From Rhodospirillaceae bacterium (GTDB lineage Bacteria > Pseudomonadota > Alphaproteobacteria > TMED109 > TMED131): a stretch of 19,203 nucleotides of DNA. Below are positions 1 through 6,528 of this stretch, piece after piece. The stretch spans positions 1 through 19,203 of the forward strand of contig CACCMS010000017.1 of assembly GCA_902547175.1 (NCBI GenBank), written 5' to 3'. Both the position numbers and the translations under genes were made by a program. Within the stretch, counting starts at the first letter, position 1. Each line of letters starts with the position of its first letter. The notes under the pieces are model-generated. The model saw only the letters and a program-made list of their open reading frames with translations, had not been told where the DNA came from and did no database searches.

Positions 1-1017
1 CAAAGTAAATCATTAAGAATTGTTTTAGATTTAACTCATAAAGCACCTTATACGGTTTTTTCACTAAATAATAACCCTAGATTAGTAATAGATTTAGAGT
101 CAAAGTCTGAAATTAAGAAATTTAAAAATGAAAGTATCTATATAAAAAATATAAGAACTAGAAAAACTGAACAAAATGTTATGAGAATAGTATTTGACTT
201 AAAGTCTAATTTTTATATTGATAAACACTTTTATTTGAAAAAAAATGAAAAAAATATTTATAGGTTGGTTATAGATTTAAAATCAAATAATAAAAGTAGA
301 TTTGAATCTAAAGAAAAAAAACCTAGGCAAGAGTCAAAATTTATTATTACTATAGATGCAGGACATGGTGGTATAGATCCTGGAGCTATAAATTTAGGGC
401 AAAAAGAAAAAAATATAACTTTAATAGCTGCTAAAGAACTTAAAAATATACTAGAAAAAAAAAATATTAAAGTATTCTTAACAAGAGAAGATGATAAGTT
501 TATATCTTTAAGAAAAAGAAGAAATATTGCAAAAAAAAATAATAGTGATCTATTTATATCATTACATGTTGATAGTTTAAAAAAAAAAACAACTAGGGGT
601 ACTTCAATATATACTCTATCAGAAAAAGCATCTGATAGTATTACAGCTAGATTAGCAGAAAGAGAAAACAAAGTGGATTTAATAGCAGGTGTTAATCTTC
701 AAGATGTAGATAATGAAGTTGCTTCTATACTATTGGACCTTAATAGAAGAGAAACTAAAAACTCTTCTTCTTTATTTGCAGAAAGTTATGTAAATATAGC
801 AAGAAAAAATGGTCACAGACTTTTAAGAAGACCACATAGACACGCTGGTTTTGCAGTATTAAAATCTACAGATATTCCATCTGTATTAATAGAGTTAGGT
901 TTTCTATCTAATACAAATGATGTTAAATTATTAACAAAAAAAAAAACTAGATTGAGGTTACTGGTTTCTTTAGCAGAAGCTATAGAGATATTTGCTAAGA
1001 AAAGAAGAAATTTTTAA
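1..1017 (+). CDS. amiC: N-acetylmuramoyl-L-alanine amidase, AmiC type (5' end cut by window)
   Basis: Zinc amidase that cleaves the amide bond between N-acetylmuramic acid and the stem peptide, splitting septal peptidoglycan in the periplasm. The reading frame is open from base 1, so the gene starts upstream of the window; the ATG at 181 is internal. The first ~95 visible residues alternate short beta motifs (RIVLDL, RLVIDL, RIVFDL, RLVIDL), as in the AMIN septum-targeting domain. The Amidase_3 domain follows, with all four expected metal or catalytic residues: His in IDAGHGG (codon 364-366), Glu in KEKNIT, His in LFISLHVDS and Glu in VLIELGFLSN (codon 892-894). Between them lies a long insert with EVASILLDLNRRET, which in this family is the regulatory helix that blocks the active site until an EnvC/NlpD-type activator binds. 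It ends 5 bases before the end of a convergent gene. Its coding strand carries A10-A11 runs. Confidence 0.93.
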   Translation, partial: QSKSLRIVLDLTHKAPYTVFSLNNNPRLVIDLESKSEIKKFKNESIYIKNIRTRKTEQNVMRIVFDLKSNFYIDKHFYLKKNEKNIYRLVIDLKSNNKSRFESKEKKPRQESKFIITIDAGHGGIDPGAINLGQKEKNITLIAAKELKNILEKKNIKVFLTREDDKFISLRKRRNIAKKNNSDLFISLHVDSLKKKTTRGTSIYTLSEKASDSITARLAERENKVDLIAGVNLQDVDNEVASILLDLNRRETKNSSSLFAESYVNIARKNGHRLLRRPHRHAGFAVLKSTDIPSVLIELGFLSNTNDVKLLTKKKTRLRLLVSLAEAIEIFAKKRRNF

Positions 1018-1022
1018 TTAGA

Positions 1023-2132
1023 TTATTGACCTTGTGCAGGAGCACCTATAATTTCTTCTGTACTTTCACTATTATTATTTGTATTAAAGTTAATATTTTC
1101 TATTTCTTCAAAAACTGCTTCATAACTTTTGTAGTCTCTGGAATTTCTATGACTTCCCTGTTCTAACATCTTTTTAGATATAGAGTTAAAAGGACAACCC
1201 CTTATTTCAATACCATTTACTTTATGCATCCAGTTTCCAGCTAAATCTATTCTGCAAGAGCCAGAATTACTAATAACTTCTGACATAGTAAGAGTTCTGG
1301 TATTTACTCCTAGCCCACTTAATATATTTACACTTAAAATATAGTTTAAATTAGGTATTTCATATAAATTTCCATCAATATCTAATACTAATGTTCCTAT
1401 AGATGACTTAACACCCTTATATGTTTTAGGTAAAATAAAAAAAAGTAATTTATCTTTAGCATCTAGTATTTCACCACCCAGAAGGGAAAAACTAAGAAGC
1501 CTAGCTTCTGCAACATCAGTAGTTGCCACCATATTATTTTCACCAAAAAATACTTTTTTTACTTCTTCTGATAAAAGTTCCATTATGACATTTTGTTGAG
1601 TTGCAAAATCATTCATTAAAATATTTATAGCATCAAATAGACTAATTGATTTTGGGGTAACCTGATTTCTTATAAAATCTAAAATAATCTCATTATTATT
1701 TTTTGAAGCCAATGTAAAAGCTTTTAGCATATCATCATAAGGCAACTCATATGCACCTAAAAGGTTGTCACCAAAAAATACAACTTCTGAACAATCACTT
1801 AATACTAATTTTATTTTAGAAGAAAATTTATTAAAAATTTCTAGGTCTTGTCTATTCAGAGTAGAAAAACTTAAAATATCCATTCGCATTTCTCTAGAGT
1901 CTTTTAATTGATCAGAATAATGTTTTATTTCTAAAAGCTTTAAATCTGATTGAGATAACCTTGGCCCATCTTCATTACTTCCAGTGTTAAATGGTTTTAA
2001 TTCCTTTTTAATAAAATCAAGAATTTGTTTATTGGTATTTATTCTACATTTTTTTTTATTCTCTTGTGAGTATACAATAGAAATATTTAAAATAAATATT
2101 ATTAATATACAAAAGAATTTATTAAAATACAT
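1023..2132 (-). CDS. Uncharacterised exported protein, 369 aa, four cysteines in the mature part
   Basis: I do not recognise this protein. It starts with an ATG and a clear signal peptide (MYFNKFF, a hydrophobic stretch of about 15 residues, then VYS-QE near residue 22), so it is probably periplasmic or secreted; there is no lipobox. The mature part holds four cysteines (29, 114, 293, 313), enough for two disulphides; 293 and 313 flank a compact segment, SCRIDLAGNWMHKVNGIEIRGC. Two stretches, VVFFGDN (117-123) and KVFFGEN (193-199), with similar flanks suggest an old internal duplication. The last ~35 residues are acidic and Asn/Ser-rich (low complexity) and end in GAPAQGQ. No enzyme motif or second membrane segment is visible. 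It lies 25 bases downstream of the small membrane-protein gene on the same strand, so the two may be co-transcribed, and it converges on amiC. An envelope role is only a guess from export and location. Confidence 0.85.
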   Translation of the reverse strand: MYFNKFFCILIIFILNISIVYSQENKKKCRINTNKQILDFIKKELKPFNTGSNEDGPRLSQSDLKLLEIKHYSDQLKDSREMRMDILSFSTLNRQDLEIFNKFSSKIKLVLSDCSEVVFFGDNLLGAYELPYDDMLKAFTLASKNNNEIILDFIRNQVTPKSISLFDAINILMNDFATQQNVIMELLSEEVKKVFFGENNMVATTDVAEARLLSFSLLGGEILDAKDKLLFFILPKTYKGVKSSIGTLVLDIDGNLYEIPNLNYILSVNILSGLGVNTRTLTMSEVISNSGSCRIDLAGNWMHKVNGIEIRGCPFNSISKKMLEQGSHRNSRDYKSYEAVFEEIENINFNTNNNSESTEEIIGAPAQGQ

Positions 2133-2157
2133 AAAAAAAAAATATCATAACTTATAT

Positions 2158-2442
2158 TTATTTCAATAATTCTATTTTTTTTATTTGATTACCTGAGAAT
2201 AAATCATAAATATCTATAATATACATATCATCTAATTTATATTTTATTATTATACTATCATTACTTATATAAAAATCTTCTAATTTTGACTCTTTTGCAA
2301 GCTTCAGTGTAATAGCATTTGGATTATTTTTTTTTTTTAAATTACTAAACTTATGATATATTCCCATCATCAAAGCAATTAAACCAAAAATTATTAATAT
2401 GCCAAAAAATATTACAATAAATTTAAGTAACTTAATATTCAT
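2158..2442 (-). CDS. Small single-pass membrane protein, DUF6476-like (94 aa)
   Basis: Residues about 6-29 form one strongly hydrophobic transmembrane helix. A Lys-rich turn (NLKKKNN) follows, then a ~50-residue domain of predicted beta strands (ITLKL, FYISNDSIIIKY, MYIIDIYDLFSG, IKKIELL). This shape, and the pattern 'leucine-rich strand, D-x-I-x-I, D-x-x-x-G-x-x-I-x-x-I-x-L' at the C terminus, matches my memory of the DUF6476 proteins that sit divergently next to the RluA-family gene and rpoH in many alphaproteobacteria. The function is unknown. The gene is divergent from the pseudouridine synthase with only 20 bases between their start codons. A run of 12 A (coding strand) at 2327-2338 encodes the Lys run and could be a slippage site. 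The family name is tentative; the membrane topology is well supported. Confidence 0.8.
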   Translation of the reverse strand: MNIKLLKFIVIFFGILIIFGLIALMMGIYHKFSNLKKKNNPNAITLKLAKESKLEDFYISNDSIIIKYKLDDMYIIDIYDLFSGNQIKKIELLK

Positions 2443-2444
2443 AC

Positions 2445-2450
2445 TATAAT
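2445..2450 (+). promoter_or_regulatory. Candidate -10 box upstream of the pseudouridine synthase gene
   Basis: A perfect TATAAT sits in the 20-base gap between two divergent start codons. Transcription would start around 2456-2458, leaving a leader of only about 5 bases before the ATG at 2463, so the mRNA would be nearly leaderless. No good -35 box is seen at the right distance (only TTTAAG near 2422). In sequence this AT-rich a TATAAT can arise by chance. Confidence 0.35.
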
Positions 2451-2462
2451 ATTAACACGAAA

Positions 2463-3212
2463 ATGAAAAACTTTAATAAAGAAGATAATTTAATAGAAAT
2501 TATATTTGAGGATGATTTTATTGTTGTTATTAATAAAAAAAATGGATTACTCAGTCATTGCAATCAAATAGAGAATAGTATTAGTGTAGTAAGCTTGCTC
2601 AAAAAGTATAATATAAAGCTTTATGAAGCAGAAGATAGCTTAAGAGATGGAATAGTGCATAGGCTTGATAAAGATACTTCTGGTTTAATGGTATTAGCAA
2701 AAAGTTTATTTTCATATAAAAGCTTAATTAGTCAATTTAGTGACAGAGAGGTTATTAAAGTATATAAAGCATATTGTTGGGGTATACCGACTCCAATAGC
2801 AGGTACTATTGATAAACCAATATCAAATTATTTAAATAGAAAAAAAACTAGTTCTGTAGGCAGACATGCTATTACTAATTATAAGGTGACAAAAAATTTT
2901 AAAAATTATTTTTCTGAAATTGAATGTAAAATTCTAACTGGAAGAACTCATCAAATTAGGGTTCATATGCAATCCATAAATTGTCCTATAATTGGAGATC
3001 AACTTTATTCTAAGAATAGAAATATATCACAATCTTTTTCAATTAATATAAGAAGCTTTTTAAAAGATTTTAGAAGGCAGGCTTTGCATGCACAAAACCT
3101 TTCCTTTAAACATCCAAAAAGTAAAAAAATGAAATCTTTTTTTAAAGAAATGCCGAATGATATGATAAATTTAAAAGACGTATTGGTTGCCGAGTTTCAT
3201 TTGAATTGTTAA
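2463..3212 (+). CDS. RluA-family RNA pseudouridine synthase, no S4 domain
   Basis: Converts specific uridines in rRNA or tRNA to pseudouridine in the cytoplasm. The catalytic signature HRLDKDTSG is at residues 66-74, with Asp69 as the expected nucleophile. The family's C-terminal core motif, GRTHQIRVHM followed by PIIGDQLYS, is also present. At 249 residues it begins directly in the catalytic fold (IIFEDDFIVVINKKNGLL), so the N-terminal S4 RNA-binding domain of RluC and RluD is missing. In size it resembles RluA or TruC, and the target base cannot be told from sequence, so I give no gene symbol. The ATG at 2463 is the first start, 20 bases from the divergent small-protein gene, and has no Shine-Dalgarno sequence. 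rpoH follows after 9 bases, so the pair is probably one operon; this pairing is common in alphaproteobacteria. Confidence 0.93.
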   Translation: MKNFNKEDNLIEIIFEDDFIVVINKKNGLLSHCNQIENSISVVSLLKKYNIKLYEAEDSLRDGIVHRLDKDTSGLMVLAKSLFSYKSLISQFSDREVIKVYKAYCWGIPTPIAGTIDKPISNYLNRKKTSSVGRHAITNYKVTKNFKNYFSEIECKILTGRTHQIRVHMQSINCPIIGDQLYSKNRNISQSFSINIRSFLKDFRRQALHAQNLSFKHPKSKKMKSFFKEMPNDMINLKDVLVAEFHLNC

Positions 3213-3221
3213 AGTATTTAT

Positions 3222-4136
3222 ATGGCTAATATTACATTACCCAGCATTTCCTCTCAAGGTAGTTTGCAAAAGTATCTTAGTTCAATTAAAAAATTTCCAA
3301 TTCTTGAGATGGAGGAAGAATATACATTAGCAAAAATGTGGAAAAATAAAAAAGATTTAAATGCTGCACATAAGTTAGTTACTTCGCACCTAAGACTTGT
3401 AGCAAAAATTGCTATGGGATATAAAGGATATGGTTTACCAGTTGCTGATTTAATATCAGAAGGCAATATAGGACTAATGCAAGCAGTTAAAAGGTTTGAC
3501 CCTGATAAAGGTTTTAGATTAGCTACTTATGCTATGTGGTGGATTAGAGCTGCTATACAAGAGTACATTCTTCATTCTTGGTCATTAGTAAAAATTGGTA
3601 CTACAGCTGCTCAAAAAAAATTATTTTTTAATCTAAGAAAAATTAAAAATGAGCTTAAACTTATTAATGAAGGAGACTTAAGGCCTGAGGATGTCAAAGA
3701 AATATCTAAAAGATTATCTGTAGATGAAAATGAAGTATACAGCATGAATAGTAGAATGGCTGGACATGATCATTCATTAAATACACCTTTAAAACATGAT
3801 AGTAATACAGAGTGGCAAGATTGGATTGAAAATAAAGAGGTAAGTCAAGAAGATAGGCTTGAAGAAAGTCAGGAGTACAAATTTAGAAAAACCATATTAC
3901 TTAACGCATTAGCTTCACTAAATGAACGAGAGAAATATATCTTTAAAGCTAGAAGAATTACGGAGCCTCAAGCAACTTTAGAAGATTTGAGTAAAAAATT
4001 TAATATTAGCCGTGAAAGGGTAAGGCAAATTGAAGTACGAAGCTTTGAAAAAGTTCAGCAGTACATTAGACAGTTTTTAAAAAGTAAACAAAAATTAAAT
4101 TTAATAAATAGACAACCTATTGAAAAGGATCTTTGA
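3222..4136 (+). CDS. rpoH: RNA polymerase heat-shock sigma factor RpoH (sigma-32)
   Basis: Directs RNA polymerase to heat-shock and related stress promoters. Sigma region 2 spans about residues 52-122 (LVTSHLRLVAKIA, DLISEGNIGLMQAVKRFDP, YAMWWIRAAIQEYIL). It is followed by the diagnostic RpoH box QKKLFFNLRK at 131-140, which separates it from housekeeping sigma-70. Region 4 near the C terminus has the helix-turn-helix ATLEDLSKKFNISRERVRQIE. The length of 304 residues is normal. Only 9 bases separate it from the pseudouridine synthase gene, leaving no room for its own leader, so any thermosensing RNA structure would have to lie inside coding sequence. In other proteobacteria RpoH is unstable and degraded by FtsH, which is encoded about 8 kb away here. 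Its last 20 bases overlap the 3' end of purA on the other strand. Confidence 0.97.
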   Translation: MANITLPSISSQGSLQKYLSSIKKFPILEMEEEYTLAKMWKNKKDLNAAHKLVTSHLRLVAKIAMGYKGYGLPVADLISEGNIGLMQAVKRFDPDKGFRLATYAMWWIRAAIQEYILHSWSLVKIGTTAAQKKLFFNLRKIKNELKLINEGDLRPEDVKEISKRLSVDENEVYSMNSRMAGHDHSLNTPLKHDSNTEWQDWIENKEVSQEDRLEESQEYKFRKTILLNALASLNEREKYIFKARRITEPQATLEDLSKKFNISRERVRQIEVRSFEKVQQYIRQFLKSKQKLNLINRQPIEKDL

Positions 4137-5403
4137 ACAGTATGGTATCTTCTCTTTCAGGACTAGTAGACAGTAGACTGACCTCCACTCCAGTAATTTC
4201 TCTTAACGTTTCGATATATTTTTTTGCATTTCTAGGCAGTTCATTGTAGTTTCTACAACCTCTAGTACTTTCATTCCAACCATCAATCTCAATGTATTCA
4301 GTCCTTAAGTCATCTGTCGATGAAATAATAGGAGGTAAATAATTATGTTTTTTTCCATTGAAATTATAGGAAATACAAATATTTATTTTTTCAAACTCAT
4401 CTAAAACATCTAGTTTTGTTAGAGCTAATCCATGAATTCCACAAATATCTACAGACTGTTTTAATAAAACTAAATCTAACCAACCACATCTTCTTTTTCT
4501 TCCAGTCACTGTGCCAAACTCATTACCAATTTGCCCAAGTTTTTCTCCTATAGAATTATTTTGTTCAGTAGGAAATGGTCCTTCTCCAACCCTAGTCAAA
4601 TATGCTTTTGTAATTCCAAGTGTATAGCAGTTTTTTATACTTCCTAATCCGCTACCAATAGATGCCTGAGAACTTGTAGTATTAGAAGAGGTAACAAATG
4701 GATAAGTGCCGTGATCATTATCTAACAAAATACCCTGAGCACCTTCAAATAAAATATTTTTATCTTCATTTTGTAATCTGATCAAATCATTCCATATATT
4801 TGAAACATATGGCTTAATAAAATTAGTGATATCATTTAATTGATTAAGAATATCAGCAGAATTTACTTCATTTATACCTAAACCTTTTCTTATAGGGTTA
4901 TGATGAAAAAGTGCATTTTCTATCTTTTTTTTTAAATTTTTCTTATCAAAAATATCACATAATCTTATAGCTCTTCTTCCTACTTTATCCTCATATGCTG
5001 GTCCAATTCCTCGTCCAGTAGTACCAATTTTTATACCATCTAATTCATGTTCTCTTGCTGTATCTAGTTCTCTATGATATGAGAGAATTAAACTAGAGGT
5101 TTCAGAAATAGATAATAAGTCTGCAGTAATATTGATTCCTTTTTGTGAAACTGCTTCAATTTCTTTTGCAAGAGCCCATAAATCTAATACTACCCCATTA
5201 CCTATAAAGGATTTTTTACCTCTAATTATACCTGAAGGTAATAGACTTAGTTTATAGATTTTACCATCTACTACTAGTGTATGGCCAGCGTTGTGTCCTC
5301 CTTGAAATCTGACTACTGCATCAGCTTTATTAGATAACCAATCAACTATTTTTCCTTTTCCTTCATCACCCCATTGTGATCCTATTACAATAACATTAGA
5401 CAT
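4117..5403 (-). CDS. purA: Adenylosuccinate synthetase PurA
   Basis: Makes adenylosuccinate from IMP, aspartate and GTP, the first committed step to AMP, in the cytoplasm. The N terminus has the GTP-binding loop GSQWGDEGKGK with catalytic Asp13, and catalytic His41 lies in GGHNAGHT. Further family signatures are TTGRGIGPAYEDK, FEGAQGILLDNDHGTYPFVTSSN, RKRRCGWLD and the C-terminal ILFKDPF. At 428 residues it is full length. Its ATG shares one base with the hisZ stop (TAATG), and an AAGG sequence lies 7 bases upstream inside hisZ, so translational coupling is likely. It is the last gene of the minus-strand run, and its final codons overlap rpoH tail to tail, leaving no space for a terminator between them. 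hisZ-purA adjacency is also seen in gammaproteobacteria. Confidence 0.98.
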   Translation of the reverse strand: MSNVIVIGSQWGDEGKGKIVDWLSNKADAVVRFQGGHNAGHTLVVDGKIYKLSLLPSGIIRGKKSFIGNGVVLDLWALAKEIEAVSQKGINITADLLSISETSSLILSYHRELDTAREHELDGIKIGTTGRGIGPAYEDKVGRRAIRLCDIFDKKNLKKKIENALFHHNPIRKGLGINEVNSADILNQLNDITNFIKPYVSNIWNDLIRLQNEDKNILFEGAQGILLDNDHGTYPFVTSSNTTSSQASIGSGLGSIKNCYTLGITKAYLTRVGEGPFPTEQNNSIGEKLGQIGNEFGTVTGRKRRCGWLDLVLLKQSVDICGIHGLALTKLDVLDEFEKINICISYNFNGKKHNYLPPIISSTDDLRTEYIEIDGWNESTRGCRNYNELPRNAKKYIETLREITGVEVSLLSTSPEREDTILFKDPFQ

Positions 5404-6527
5404 TAGTTAACCTTTTTAAGCCTTCCATTTTTATCTAATATATAATTACAGTTTTGTCTTTTTGCTTCTTTTAAAATATTTTTATTAGCAAAGAGCTCTT
5501 TAATAATTATAAAAGATTTTTTCAATTTTATATTTTTACACTCTACATTAAAAGGAACATATATTTTTTCTTTATTTTTAAAATTAGTTGTTTCTAATAG
5601 TTGGCTAACTAAAAAAGTCATACCCATGCCTATTTCATTATTATTAGACTTATAATCACCTCCTACTGCAATATGTTTAGCATTTTCTTTATTATAAATT
5701 TTAAATCCAAAATTATAGTACTCTAAAAAGCTATTTCCTTCTGTCATATCAACTGTTATTGATAAATCTTTATTATTTTTTTTTATAACTGTTATAAATT
5801 TGAAAAAATTCTTTAATAATTCATCAATTTTTTTTGGAAATACAAATTTTTTATAAATTTTTAAGGCTTCTTCTATAGTTCCTGCCATTAAAATTAATCC
5901 ATTTATATAATTATATTTTTTACCAATTATTATACCAGGGTCTTTATTTTTTAGAGCTTTTTTAATATTTTTATTTGACTTTGATTTTAAATTAACGTTT
6001 TTATCTATAATCCTAAATATTGATGGCAAACTAAAATCAATAGTAATATTTTTGATATTTATATTTTGTAATACATTAATCGCAATATTTAAAATCTCTA
6101 TCATGCTTTTATTTTGAGGTCCGCCTATAAGTTCTACACCTATTTGTTTTAATTGCTTCTCTGCTTTATAATTATCTTTTGAGTTTCTAATAACTTCTCC
6201 AGAATATGCTAACCTTAAAGGCCTGGGAAAATGTTTTAGTTTTGTACTAGCTATTTTAGCTATTTGAGGTGTTATGTCGGACCTAAGAACTAATATGTTT
6301 TTAGTTTCTGGTTCTATTAACAAATAGGATTTATTATGTAAGGATTTTAAAGTATTTTGTGAAATATTATCTTCATATTCCATCATTGGTGTTTTTACTA
6401 ATAGATATCCATTTTGAAAAAATAAGTCTAGAATTGATCTGGATATTATTTCTTCTTTGTGTGCTTCCTCGGGAAGCAAAACTTTAAAACCTTCAGGCAA
6501 TAAATCATTAACGAAGAAGTTTTTCAT
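5403..6527 (-). CDS. hisZ: ATP phosphoribosyltransferase regulatory subunit HisZ
   Basis: HisZ is a paralogue of the histidyl-tRNA synthetase catalytic domain. It binds short-form HisG to make the active, histidine-regulated first enzyme of histidine synthesis. The class-II synthetase fold is visible: LPEGFKVLLPEEAHKEE at the start, VLRSDITPQIAKIAS (about 80-94), motif 2-like RLAYSGEVIR (105-114) and KQIGVELIGG. Near the C terminus there is a glycine-rich motif 3-like AVGGDYKS. At 374 residues it lacks the C-terminal anticodon-binding domain of a real HisRS, which argues for HisZ rather than hisS. The central part is unusually Lys/Asn-rich and poorly conserved to the eye. The ATG at 6527 follows the serA stop by one base. 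Short-form HisG is not in the window. A second diverged HisRS-like protein is the main alternative. Confidence 0.88.
   Translation of the reverse strand: MKNFFVNDLLPEGFKVLLPEEAHKEEIISRSILDLFFQNGYLLVKTPMMEYEDNISQNTLKSLHNKSYLLIEPETKNILVLRSDITPQIAKIASTKLKHFPRPLRLAYSGEVIRNSKDNYKAEKQLKQIGVELIGGPQNKSMIEILNIAINVLQNINIKNITIDFSLPSIFRIIDKNVNLKSKSNKNIKKALKNKDPGIIIGKKYNYINGLILMAGTIEEALKIYKKFVFPKKIDELLKNFFKFITVIKKNNKDLSITVDMTEGNSFLEYYNFGFKIYNKENAKHIAVGGDYKSNNNEIGMGMTFLVSQLLETTNFKNKEKIYVPFNVECKNIKLKKSFIIIKELFANKNILKEAKRQNCNYILDKNGRLKKVN
5411..5414 (-). promoter_or_regulatory. Ribosome binding site of purA (AAGG)
   Basis: AAGG, preceded by more A residues, lies inside the 3' end of hisZ, 7 bases before the purA ATG. 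It is one of the few clear Shine-Dalgarno matches in the window and supports the overlapping TAATG start. Confidence 0.55.
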
Positions 6528-6528
6528 A

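Noticed and set aside
181..183. ATG at 181 as the start of amiC
   Set aside because: The frame is open from base 1 and the upstream codons encode further AMIN-like beta motifs, so the true start is outside the window.
258..671. 137-codon open frame antisense to amiC
   Set aside because: It lies wholly inside the amidase domain on the other strand and its product is Phe/Leu/Ser-rich in the way expected from reverse-reading Lys/Glu-rich codons. It shows no motif of its own.
2143..2172. Promoter-like TATGAT / TTGAAA elements upstream of the orphan exported gene
   Set aside because: The spacing between the two is about 11 bases, too short for a sigma-70 promoter, and such matches are expected by chance in this composition.
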